From an uncultured Lachnospiraceae bacterium (GTDB taxonomy: Bacteria; Bacillota; Clostridia; Lachnospirales; Lachnospiraceae), in NCBI GenBank assembly GCA_902781325.1, contig CACZJD010000035.1, forward strand, positions 1 to 37,449: a DNA stretch of 37,449 nt, written 5' to 3'. How positions within the stretch are numbered: the stretch's first letter is position 1; each line of letters begins with the position of its first letter. The translations under genes and the position numbers were made by a program. Below the pieces are notes generated by a model that saw only the letters and a list, made by a program, of their open reading frames with translations, did not search any database and was not told the DNA's origin. Shown piece after piece: positions 25,125 through 32,574 of the stretch.

Positions 25125-25724
25125 TTAAATCTCCTTAAATGCTTCCGCAAATTTTTTAATATAATCAGCTGTACCCTGAATCCCGAGCCGGCTGGAGTTG
25201 ACGATCAGGTCATAGGCCCTGGAGTCTCCCCACTTCGTGTCGCTGTAGAAATTGTGATACGCGCGGCGGAAACGGTCTGTCTCCTTGCGCTCCTCATCCG
25301 CTTCCTCCGGAGTGATCTGCTGGATCCTGGCCAGTCTCTTGTTCTTCTGCTCGACATCGCCCACTACGAAGACACGCAGTACATTGGGATTACCTTTTAA
25401 AACGGAGTCCGCGCAGCGTCCTACGATCACACAGCTCTCGCCGCTGGCCGCGATCTGTCTGATATACTCAAATGTCTTTCTCGCGACGTTGCTCTCGGGG
25501 GAATCCTCGAAGGCTCCGATCCTTCCTGAAAAAGGAAATCCGACGGGCTTTTCGTCAAGCTTTTTAACATAGTTTCTGTCCATGCCGCTGATCTTCGCAG
25601 TGCCTTCCACAAGTTTCTTCTTGTCGTAGCACTCGATTCCCATCTCGTCAGCGATCTTCTTGGCAATTGCATGTCCGCCGCTGCCCGATTCTCTTCCAAT
25701 GGTGATTATGATCTGTTCTTTCAT
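25125..25724 (-). CDS. Cytidylate-kinase-like family protein
   Basis: 199-residue P-loop protein of the cytidylate-kinase-like family (Cytidylate_kin2). The Walker A-like loop is GRESGSGGHAIAKKIA (about 10-25), followed by VIVGRCADSVLKG and a lid region with AYHNFYSDTKWGDSRAYDLIVNS. The family lacks a proven substrate. The ATG at 25724 (MKEQIIITIG) has a GGGGG site; the longer frame to 25781 is unsupported. It begins a minus-strand unit with DUF4234 and DUF2752. Its stop is followed in frame by the zinc-ribbon codons of the next gene. Confidence 0.88.
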   Translation of the reverse strand: MKEQIIITIGRESGSGGHAIAKKIADEMGIECYDKKKLVEGTAKISGMDRNYVKKLDEKPVGFPFSGRIGAFEDSPESNVARKTFEYIRQIAASGESCVIVGRCADSVLKGNPNVLRVFVVGDVEQKNKRLARIQQITPEEADEERKETDRFRRAYHNFYSDTKWGDSRAYDLIVNSSRLGIQGTADYIKKFAEAFKEI

Positions 25725-25757
25725 AATGCTGTCCCCCCATTTTCGTAAAGCAAGGGA

Positions 25758-25776
25758 CCGGCTGCCCGGCAGCCGG
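25758..25776. promoter_or_regulatory. Strong GC hairpin in the kinase leader
   Basis: CCGGCTGC/GCAGCCGG arms around a three-base loop, 33 bases before the kinase start on the minus strand, between it and the DegV gene. A TATAAT for the minus strand lies upstream (complement of 25799-25804) with a poor -35. Possible leader element; no T run. Confidence 0.4.
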
Positions 25777-25810
25777 ATCATTTATGTTATCTGTTATTAT
25801 TATATCAGAG

Positions 25811-25839
25811 TTGAACAGATTAAGCATCATTTGTATAAT
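25811..25839 (+). promoter_or_regulatory. Sigma-A promoter of degV, abutting the start codon
   Basis: TTGAAC (25811-25816) and TATAAT (25834-25839) with a 17-base spacer. The ATG at 25848 is only 8 bases past the -10, so the predicted start of transcription falls on or just before the A of ATG. Confidence 0.78.
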
Positions 25840-25847
25840 AAGACGCA

Positions 25848-26741
25848 ATGGTTCTTATTCCATTTCAAAAATCAGATTTTTTTATCGACGCATCAGTTGA
25901 CATCGACCAGCAGTTTATTGAAGATAATAAGATCGTGATCATCCCTATGAAATACATTCTCGGGGACACAGAGCGGCTGATGGAAAACCGGCTGACCGAT
26001 CATCAGCTTCTGGAATTCTACAATGCCATGAGGAACGGCGAAATGACGCATACCAGCCAGATCACCCCCTACTTTTACCAGGAGGTATTCAGGCGGGAAG
26101 CTTCTCTCGGTCACGATATTCTCTATATCTCCCTGTCCGGAGGACTCAGCAGCACCTGCTCCTCCGCCCGCACTGCCGCGGAAGAAATTGAAGATGAATT
26201 CCCCGGCCTTAAGATCGAGATCGTCGATTCCCTTGCCGCAACCGGAGGAATGGGACTTCTTCTGATGAGCGCTGTAAGAGCTGAAAAGGACGGTGTCCCC
26301 CTCTCGGAAAACGCGAAGGCGCTTCGTGAGAACGCGCTCAGGATCTGTCACTGGTTCCTGGTGGATGACCTCAAGTATCTGCGCAGAGGAGGCCGTATCT
26401 CCGCTGCCACCGCTGTAGCAGGCACTGTTCTCAATATCAAACCGATCCTCAAGATCGCGGATGACGGGACCCTCGTCAGTATCGCCAAGAAAAGGGGCCT
26501 CGGGAAAGCTTCCTCTTTCCTCACGGAATGCTATGAAGCGGCCGTGGACAGATCGCTGCCCGGTGACGTGATCATCGCGCACGCCGACTGCGAGACAGAG
26601 GCAGAAGCGATGAAGAAGCGCATCCTTATTGCCAACCCGGACGCGAATGTCCTGATCTGCGGTTTGGGTCCGGTCATAGGCGCCCACACGGGTCCCGGCA
26701 TGCTGGCCGTGATACACTGGGGAAACAGAGACTATATCTGA
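25848..26741 (+). CDS. DegV-family fatty-acid-binding protein
   Basis: 297 residues of the DegV (EDD) fold, which binds fatty acids; some members serve fatty-acid kinase (FakB). Typical parts are FFIDASVDIDQQFIEDNKIVIIPM (start region), THTSQITPYFYQEVF, ILYISLSGGLSSTCSSA, DSLAATGGMGLLL, LKYLRRGGRISAATAVAGTVLNIKPIL and GPVIGAHTGPG near the end. There is no ribosome site before the ATG and the promoter sits right at it, so the mRNA is probably leaderless. No FakA-like kinase is near. Terminator at 26752. Confidence 0.93.
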   Translation: MVLIPFQKSDFFIDASVDIDQQFIEDNKIVIIPMKYILGDTERLMENRLTDHQLLEFYNAMRNGEMTHTSQITPYFYQEVFRREASLGHDILYISLSGGLSSTCSSARTAAEEIEDEFPGLKIEIVDSLAATGGMGLLLMSAVRAEKDGVPLSENAKALRENALRICHWFLVDDLKYLRRGGRISAATAVAGTVLNIKPILKIADDGTLVSIAKKRGLGKASSFLTECYEAAVDRSLPGDVIIAHADCETEAEAMKKRILIANPDANVLICGLGPVIGAHTGPGMLAVIHWGNRDYI

Positions 26742-26751
26742 CAGGTATAAA

Positions 26752-26784
26752 AAGCGGCGGGATCCGAAATGGATGCCGCCGCTT
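26752..26784. terminator. Bidirectional terminator between degV and the DUF1292 gene
   Basis: Stem AAGCGGCGG/CCGCCGCTT with an inner GATCC/GGATG pairing. On the minus strand it is followed by TTTTTA, which suits the DUF1292 gene; on the plus strand by a CTATCTTAC stretch after degV. Confidence 0.78.
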
Positions 26785-26785
26785 C

Positions 26786-26818
26786 TATCTTACTTCTGTC
26801 TTACTTCTATCTTACTTC
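26786..26818 (+). repeat. Three tandem copies of an 11-bp repeat
   Basis: TATCTTACTTC, TGTCTTACTTC and TATCTTACTTC follow one another directly after the degV terminator hairpin, in non-coding DNA. Confidence 0.9.
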
Positions 26819-26860
26819 AACCGATCCGGCCATGGAAAAACATCTCTCATCAAAGGACGA

Positions 26861-27112
26861 TCAGTCGTCAAAATCATAATTCTCAGTATTTTTCTCCTTA
26901 AAGATCTGATAAACCTCCTCGATCACCGCGTCTTCGCAGGTAACGAGCGAGAGTTCCTCATCTTCTTCGGATTCGATCTGCAGGATAGAGACCTCGTCAT
27001 CATCGTCCTGGATCAGTACTACATAACGTCCCCCTTCGTATTCAACCGTATCAAGCAGTTCGTATTCCTGCTCCTCTCCGTTTTCGTCAACAAGAATAAT
27101 GATGTCGTCCAT
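26861..27112 (-). CDS. DUF1292 small acidic protein
   Basis: 83 residues, beginning MDDIIILVDENGEEQEYELLDTV and rich in Asp and Glu. It matches the DUF1292 family (YrzB-like), common in Firmicutes, whose role is unknown. GGGGG lies six bases before the ATG. It stands alone, read leftward to the shared terminator at 26752. Confidence 0.92.
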   Translation of the reverse strand: MDDIIILVDENGEEQEYELLDTVEYEGGRYVVLIQDDDDEVSILQIESEEDEELSLVTCEDAVIEEVYQIFKEKNTENYDFDD

Positions 27113-27222
27113 ATTTTCCCCCTTTTTAAATTATCATTGTTCTTTCCGCGTAAGAGATCTGCGCTATGATTTTGGGTATATTTTAGCATGTTTCGCCAAA
27201 TTGCACACTTTTTTCTTTAAGA

Positions 27223-27241
27223 ATTATCAAGAAATGATAAT
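27223..27241. promoter_or_regulatory. AT-rich inverted repeat upstream of the PTS gene
   Basis: Perfect arms ATTATCA/TGATAAT with a five-base centre, about 100 bases before the PTS start and between it and the divergent DUF1292 gene. Operator-like. No antiterminator/terminator pair is visible beside it. Confidence 0.45.
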
Positions 27242-27262
27242 AATGCTAAAAAATATATGTAT

Positions 27263-27276
27263 TGAAATCGTTTTCA
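27263..27276 (+). promoter_or_regulatory. cre site (CcpA operator) upstream of the PTS gene
   Basis: TGAAATCGTTTTCA fits the Firmicute cre consensus TGWNANCGNTNWCA at every fixed position. It is 64 bases before the PTS start. It lies on or near the promoter, whose -10/-35 I could not fix with confidence; TTGAAA at 27262-27267 may be the -35. This predicts control by CcpA, by repression or activation depending on the true promoter position. Confidence 0.72.
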
Positions 27277-27339
27277 TATCGTATTCTAGTTGTGTAACCA
27301 GTTAATCATTGCACAGTTTTGAAATGAGAGGGAAAAACT

Positions 27340-29532
27340 ATGGCAAAAAACAAAGGTAACGGCGGTTCGCAGGCATTTGCGGTCGCCCAGCAGATCGGTA
27401 AGTCTCTGTTTCTTCCGATCGCAGTATTGCCGCCCGCAGGTATTCTGCTCGGCATAGGCAGCTCCTTCACCAATCCTACGACAATTGCTACTTACGGACT
27501 GTCAGGTATTCTGCATGAAGGCAATATTCTTTACATGTTCTTCCAGCTGCTCAACGGCGCAGGCAACGCAGTGTTCGGCAACCTGGCTCTGATCTTCGCC
27601 CTGGCAGTTGCGCTCGGCATGGCCAAGAAGGAAAAAGGTGTAGCAGTTCTATCCGCGGCAATCTTCTATCTGATCATGCTGACGACTATGAACGTACTGC
27701 TCACCATCGACGGATCCATCCTGGCAGACGGCAGCCTCGGCCCCAACGTCAAGGACGGCGCGATCGCTACGGCTCTTGGTATCCAGACCCTGCAGATGGG
27801 CGTGTTCGGCGGTATCCTTGCAGGCCTTCTGGCGGCTCTTACCTGCAACAAGTTCTATAAACAGGTTCTGCCCCAGTCCCTGGCCTTCTTCTCCGGCACC
27901 CGTTTCGTACCGATCATGTGTATGGTATTCGGTATCGTAACAGGCTTCATCTGCTACTTCATCTGGCCCGCGATCCAGACCGGTATCTATGCACTGGGCG
28001 ATCTCGTCAATGCGACAGGTCTGTTCGGAACTTTCATCTACGGCTGCATCGAGCGTGCTCTGATTCCCTTCGGTCTGCACCACATCTTCTATATGCCTTT
28101 CTGGCAGACAGGTGTCGGCGGATCCAGAGAAATCGCCGGCGAAATGGTACAGGGTGCCCAGAACATCTTCTTCAGAATGCTGGCTGACCCCAATACCCAG
28201 GTATTCGACGAGTCCGCGAAGTTCCTCGCGGGTAAGTATCCTTTCATGATGGGCGGACTTCCCGGTGCTGCTCTTGCTATGTACAGCTGCGCAAGACCCG
28301 AGAAGAAGAAAGAGGCAGGTTCCCTGCTGTTCTCCGTAGCTCTTACATCCTTCCTTACCGGTGTCACAGAGCCTATCGAGTTCACATTCCTCTTCCTCGC
28401 TCCCGTACTGTTCGGTATCCACGTAGTATTCGCAGGTATGGCATTCCTGCTCTGCGACCTGTTTGATGTCCTGATCGGAACCACTTTCTCAGACGGTCTG
28501 ATCGACCTGATCCTGTACGGTATCCTTCCCGGCAATGCCAAGACTCACTGGATCCGCGTGCTTCCTCTGATCGCGATCTACTTCGTGCTGTACTTCATCG
28601 TATTCCGCACCTTCATCCTCAAGAAGGATCTCAAGACTCCCGGACGTGAAGCTGACGACGAAGAAGTCAAGATGATCACCAAGGATGAGTACCGCAAGGC
28701 GACCGGTGTCGGCGTTGCAGGCGGCAAAGCTGCTGCTGCAAACGTAGATCCCAAGTCCGCAGCGATCCTCAAAGGCATCGGCGGTCTCGACAACCTGACA
28801 GGCGATATCGACTGCTGCGCCACAAGACTTCGTCTTACGCTCAAGGATGCCTCCAAGGTTGACCAGCCTCTGCTCAAGGGAACCGGCGCTTCCGGCGTCG
28901 TTGTAAAGGGCAACGGCATCCAGGTCATCTACGGACCTTCCGTAACAATCGTTAAGTCCAATTTCGAAGAGCTCGTTGAGAAGCTCCGCAACGGCACCAT
29001 CCCGCTGTCCGCTGTCCAGGATGAAGAGCCCGCTGCCGCAGCTCCCGCAGCTGCTGCTCCCGCTGCTCCCAAGATGAAGGACGAGGTTCTCGGCGCCTGC
29101 CTGACAGGTAAGATGCTCCTCATGAACGAAGTTGAGGATGAGGCATTCGCAGGCCGCATGCTCGGCGACGGCGTTGCCATCGAGCCTTCCGTAGGTGAGC
29201 TGGTAGCTCCCGCAGACGGCGAGATCACAATGGTATTTGATACCAAGCACGCTGTGGCTATGACCACAACTGACGGCGCTGAGATCCTGATGCACATCGG
29301 TATCGACACCGTCAAACTTGAAGGCAAGAACTTCGAGGTCTTCGTTGCTGACGGCGACCAGGTCAAGAAGGGCCAGACCCTCATCAAGTTCGATATCCCG
29401 GCTATCAAGGCTGCAGGATACAAGGTCACAACTCCTTGCATCGTTACCAACTGGGAGGACTACAGCACACTTCGTCCTCTTAAGACCGGCGACGTGAAGG
29501 TCGGCGACGACTTCATCGAACTGCTCGGCTGA
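27340..29532 (+). CDS. ptsG: PTS glucose-type permease EIICBA
   Basis: 730-residue fused sugar phosphotransferase. EIIC membrane part (about 15-440) starts GKSLFLPIAVLPPAGILLGIGS and has GLHHIFYMPFW and TGVTEPIEFTFLFLAPVLFG. EIIB (about 465-545) has the phospho-cysteine C493 in DCCATRLRLTL. An Ala/Pro linker leads to EIIA (about 570-730), with its active histidine H652 in LMHIGIDTVKL. Domain order C-B-A is as in glucose or N-acetylglucosamine permeases. The glucose call rests on overall resemblance; N-acetylglucosamine or maltose is possible. GAGAGGG lies before the ATG. It has a cre site upstream and a strong terminator after. Confidence 0.9.
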   Translation: MAKNKGNGGSQAFAVAQQIGKSLFLPIAVLPPAGILLGIGSSFTNPTTIATYGLSGILHEGNILYMFFQLLNGAGNAVFGNLALIFALAVALGMAKKEKGVAVLSAAIFYLIMLTTMNVLLTIDGSILADGSLGPNVKDGAIATALGIQTLQMGVFGGILAGLLAALTCNKFYKQVLPQSLAFFSGTRFVPIMCMVFGIVTGFICYFIWPAIQTGIYALGDLVNATGLFGTFIYGCIERALIPFGLHHIFYMPFWQTGVGGSREIAGEMVQGAQNIFFRMLADPNTQVFDESAKFLAGKYPFMMGGLPGAALAMYSCARPEKKKEAGSLLFSVALTSFLTGVTEPIEFTFLFLAPVLFGIHVVFAGMAFLLCDLFDVLIGTTFSDGLIDLILYGILPGNAKTHWIRVLPLIAIYFVLYFIVFRTFILKKDLKTPGREADDEEVKMITKDEYRKATGVGVAGGKAAAANVDPKSAAILKGIGGLDNLTGDIDCCATRLRLTLKDASKVDQPLLKGTGASGVVVKGNGIQVIYGPSVTIVKSNFEELVEKLRNGTIPLSAVQDEEPAAAAPAAAAPAAPKMKDEVLGACLTGKMLLMNEVEDEAFAGRMLGDGVAIEPSVGELVAPADGEITMVFDTKHAVAMTTTDGAEILMHIGIDTVKLEGKNFEVFVADGDQVKKGQTLIKFDIPAIKAAGYKVTTPCIVTNWEDYSTLRPLKTGDVKVGDDFIELLG

Positions 29533-29582
29533 TAAACTGATCTGCATATATAAAAAGCAGATTAAGGCCGATAACTGATCAT

Positions 29583-29617
29583 AAAAAGAGATGCTGCATA
29601 TGCGGCATCTCTTTTTT
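29583..29617. terminator. Bidirectional terminator between the PTS gene and the RNA methyltransferase
   Basis: A near-perfect stem AAAAAGAGATGC/GCATCTCTTTTT with a GCATATGC inner part gives T runs on both strands. It serves the PTS gene (+) and the spoU-type gene (-), which ends at 29672. Confidence 0.9.
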
Positions 29618-29671
29618 GTCAGGTCAAAATATAGTTTTTCAGAATCAGGTTCCCAAACGGCTGCTTGTAAT

Positions 29672-30520
29672 TTACTGTCTGTCCCTGAGTTCCCAGAATG
29701 CCACGGCACTGGCCGCCGCCACGTTCAGGGAATCCACTCCGTGAAACATGGGGATCATCACTGTGTAGTCACACGCTGCGATCGTCTCCTCCGTCAGGCC
29801 GTCCCCTTCCGTTCCCAGAATAACTGCCAGTTTGGATTCCGCCTTAAGCCCGGGATCTGAGATGGACACAGAATCCTTCTTCAGTGCCATCGCCGCGGTC
29901 CTGAATCCAAGACTGCGGAGTTTCTCTATACCAGGCTGCGGCCAGCCGGGAGCACTGCGGTCTCCGATGAAAGTCCATGGGATCTGGAAGACAGTTCCCA
30001 TACTCACTCTCACCGCTCTTCTGTACAGAGGGTCTGCGCAGCCGTGGGTCAGGAGCACTGCGTCCATGCCGAGCGCTGCCGCCGAGCGGAAAATCGCCCC
30101 GACATTGGTAGGGTTGACCACCTCCTCCAAAACACAGATCCTTGAGGCCTCCCGGATCGTCTCCTCCACAGGCGGAAGTTCTTTGCGTTCCATAGCGCAC
30201 AGACATCCCCGGGTCAGGGGGAATCCTGTCAGATTTCTCAGAACCGCTTCCTCAGCCGTATAGACCGGTATGGGTTCGCCCTTAAGAGCCCCGATCCGTT
30301 CAAGGACGTCCGCGCCCTCTCCCTTCCTCTGCTGTCTGTCCATAAGCATGGATACCGGCTTGTAACCGGCGTTAAGCGCCCTTTCGATGACCTTCGGGCT
30401 CTCAGCTATGAACAGGCCTCTATGAGGCTCTCTGCAGTGAAACAGCTGGGTTTCAGACAGCTTCGTATAGATCTGCAGCTCCGGATCCTCCAGACGATCA
30501 GTATCGGTAATATAATACAT
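29672..30520 (-). CDS. SpoU/TrmH-family RNA 2'-O-methyltransferase
   Basis: 282 residues with an N-terminal substrate-binding region (about 1-115) and a C-terminal SPOUT domain with the trefoil-knot motifs: EEVVNPTNVGAIFRSAAALG (motif 1), ILGTEGDGLTEETI (motif 2) and MFHGVDSLNVAAASAVAFWEL (motif 3). It uses SAM to methylate ribose in rRNA or tRNA. Which RNA cannot be told. AAGGAA lies before the ATG. It is the last gene of the unit with scpA and the Y-family polymerase, 4 bases after the small YolD-like gene, and ends near a bidirectional terminator. Confidence 0.92.
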   Translation of the reverse strand: MYYITDTDRLEDPELQIYTKLSETQLFHCREPHRGLFIAESPKVIERALNAGYKPVSMLMDRQQRKGEGADVLERIGALKGEPIPVYTAEEAVLRNLTGFPLTRGCLCAMERKELPPVEETIREASRICVLEEVVNPTNVGAIFRSAAALGMDAVLLTHGCADPLYRRAVRVSMGTVFQIPWTFIGDRSAPGWPQPGIEKLRSLGFRTAAMALKKDSVSISDPGLKAESKLAVILGTEGDGLTEETIAACDYTVMIPMFHGVDSLNVAAASAVAFWELRDRQ

Positions 30521-30524
30521 ATCT

Positions 30525-30737
30525 TTATTCCTTCATCTGATCCCGCGCCATCACCTGGGCTTTCCTTCGGAGCGCAGTCTCTTCAATGACTTCATCGTAG
30601 CCTGTAAGGGCTGCAAAAGGGGCAAACTGTGCCGCCCGCATTTCCTCCGCCATTCTTGGATGCCTGGCGGAAGTGTGATGCGGCAGATCAATAATATCGC
30701 GGTAATCGTCCGCGCCTGTGTTCTGTGTATAACTCAA
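30525..30737 (-). CDS. Small YolD-like protein linked to the Y-family polymerase
   Basis: 70 residues with the pattern DIIDLPHHTSARHPRM and RAAQFAPFAALTGYDEVIEET seen in small proteins beside clostridial Y-family polymerases, sometimes annotated YolD-like. It starts at a TTG (30737) that overlaps the polymerase stop as TTGA; a GGAGGG site eight bases upstream supports this start over any ATG. Likely an accessory or regulatory partner of the polymerase, by context only. Confidence 0.8.
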   Translation of the reverse strand: MSYTQNTGADDYRDIIDLPHHTSARHPRMAEEMRAAQFAPFAALTGYDEVIEETALRRKAQVMARDQMKE

Positions 30738-32263
30738 GCGTTGTGCCCTCCGATCTGGCTGTTGCGCTCGATCGCTGTCGCGCCCTCTTCCAGATTCATC
30801 CCCTTTACAATAGCGTTATTTCCAAAGCGCTTGCGAATATCCAATATAGCCTTCTGCATCCGCTTTTCTCTCTCCTGCTCGGCCTTTCGGGCAGTTCTCT
30901 CCTTCTCCAGCGCCTCGTAATCGGTAAAGAGATCCATCTGCTCGAAGGATTCTTTTTTCTCTTCCGCAGCCTGTTCCGGGATCACTCTTGCCGCAGCTAC
31001 CGTCAGCCTTCTGACAAGAAGGATCGGATCTACGATCCTGTCATAGAGTTTCTCCGCCTCCTCCATTATGACTCTGGTGGAGGAAGTCGGCCGTTCTAAA
31101 GTCGCCGAACCGTGCGCGTGCTTCGGGACAAGGCGCCCGTACCAGTCTTTTGTGATCTCTCCCCTGTAGTTCTCCCTGATCTCAGGGATCTCAAGGTTCT
31201 CCATATCGTAACCGACTGTCAATACGATATGGTCTGTGACAAGCCCCTTCTCCACCAGTTTGAGGATCAGCTTGTCCATCATCTCCTTCATGACGAGCTT
31301 CCCCCTGGCCGCTGTATAAGCGCAGTGAAGCACCTGTCCTTCGCCTATGCTGTTGTCCGCCGGCCTGTAGGCCTTGATCTGAGCGATGGTGCATGGTTCC
31401 CACCCCCATGCGTGATCGATCAGAAGTTCCGCGTTGACCCCGAAAAGACTGTACAGGATCTCCTCGTTCTGTACCGAGCAGCGGGCTACATCCCCCATTG
31501 TGAGAACCCCGATTTTCCGGAGTTTGGCAGCATAGCCCCTGCCTACTCTCCAGAAGTCCGTGATGGGCTTGTGTCCCCACAGTTTCTCTCTGTAGGATCT
31601 CTCATCAAGTTCAGCGATGCGCACGCCGTCCTCGTCCGCTTCAATGTGCTTGGCGACTATATCCATCGCTATTTTAGCGAGGTAAAGATTGGGCCCGATA
31701 CCGGCTGTGGCAGTGATCCCGGTTTCCTTAAGCACATCCCTTATCATGGTCTGTACCAGCTCTGCTGCAGTCATTCCGTAGGTATCCAGATACTCTGTGA
31801 GGTCCAGGAAGACCTCGTCGATGGAATAGACATGGATATCCTCCGGAGCGATGTATTTCAGGTAGATGTTGTAGATCCGAGCGCTATAGTTCATATAGTG
31901 CTTCATGTGCGGTTTCGCGGCGATAAAATCCAGTTCCAGTTCCGGATGAACCGCCAGTTCCTCACTGTCGCAGGAACACCCCTTAAATTCACGGATCCCC
32001 TGTTTTCTGAGTCTTTGCAGGCGCTGTGCATTATGAAGTTTCACCTTCTGAGTGACCTCAAACAGCCGCGCGCGGCCCGGGATCCCGATCGCCTTGAGAG
32101 ACGGGGATACCGCGAGACAGATCGTCTTTTCCGTCCTGCTGCGGTCCGCCACCACAAGGTTAGCTGTCAGCGGGTTCAGACCGCGCTCATTGCACTCTAC
32201 CGACGCGTAGAAAGATTTAAGATCTATGGCCGCATAGGTCCTCCGTCCAGCCTTCTCCGCCAT
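30734..32263 (-). CDS. Y-family DNA polymerase (UmuC/DinB-like, translesion)
   Basis: 509-residue translesion polymerase. Catalytic acidic residues are D14 in YAAIDLKSFYASVEC and D149/E150 in VYSIDEVFLDLTEY. The palm and fingers (1-230) are followed by a thumb with helix-hairpin-helix (KLRKIGVLTMGDVARCS) and a little-finger domain. The long form with an insert of about 40 residues after the first motif (residues 85-120) fits the UvrX/YqjW type of Firmicutes. The last 80 residues include VKGMNLEEGATAIERNSQIGGHNA. No LexA-type box (GAACN4GTTC) is apparent at the unit's promoter. It lies between a small helical protein and the YolD-like gene. Confidence 0.93.
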   Translation of the reverse strand: MAEKAGRRTYAAIDLKSFYASVECNERGLNPLTANLVVADRSRTEKTICLAVSPSLKAIGIPGRARLFEVTQKVKLHNAQRLQRLRKQGIREFKGCSCDSEELAVHPELELDFIAAKPHMKHYMNYSARIYNIYLKYIAPEDIHVYSIDEVFLDLTEYLDTYGMTAAELVQTMIRDVLKETGITATAGIGPNLYLAKIAMDIVAKHIEADEDGVRIAELDERSYREKLWGHKPITDFWRVGRGYAAKLRKIGVLTMGDVARCSVQNEEILYSLFGVNAELLIDHAWGWEPCTIAQIKAYRPADNSIGEGQVLHCAYTAARGKLVMKEMMDKLILKLVEKGLVTDHIVLTVGYDMENLEIPEIRENYRGEITKDWYGRLVPKHAHGSATLERPTSSTRVIMEEAEKLYDRIVDPILLVRRLTVAAARVIPEQAAEEKKESFEQMDLFTDYEALEKERTARKAEQEREKRMQKAILDIRKRFGNNAIVKGMNLEEGATAIERNSQIGGHNA

Positions 32264-32269
32264 CCGTGT

Positions 32270-32572
32270 TCACTGTCCTTCCTGATCGCCCCCGCCGTAT
32301 CTGTGTCTCATGGCCGGGTCGCCTCCCTTCATCCTGGGGAACTCCTCCTCGACGATCGAATACTGCAGGATCTGTTCTATTCTCTCGGCTTTTCCCTTGA
32401 GGTCAAAATAGTGCCTCATCGCGCCTCCTTCGTCCCACCAGCGGGAAAAGGCCTCCCGGGAAGACGTGTTCTGACGATGTTCCATTTCCACAAGAATATT
32501 CGTCATTTCTTCCCGGAGGCCCTTAAGCTCGTCCTTATACATCTGTACGTCATACTGCGATATCGTTCTCAT
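32270..32572 (-). CDS. Small helical hypothetical protein next to the polymerase
   Basis: 100 residues, mostly charged helix (MYKDELKGLREEMTNILVEME), followed by SREAFSRWWDEGGAMRHYFDLKGKAERIEQILQYSI and a Gly/Asp/Glu-rich end. It starts 3 bases after the scpA stop and ends 6 bases before the polymerase, so it is part of the unit. I do not recognise the family; placing suggests a link with the polymerase. Ribosome site weak (GGTAGG). Confidence 0.75.
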   Translation of the reverse strand: MRTISQYDVQMYKDELKGLREEMTNILVEMEHRQNTSSREAFSRWWDEGGAMRHYFDLKGKAERIEQILQYSIVEEEFPRMKGGDPAMRHRYGGGDQEGQ

Positions 32573-32574
32573 AC

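Noticed and set aside
26786..26818. CRISPR-like array
   Set aside because: Units are 11 bases with no spacers.
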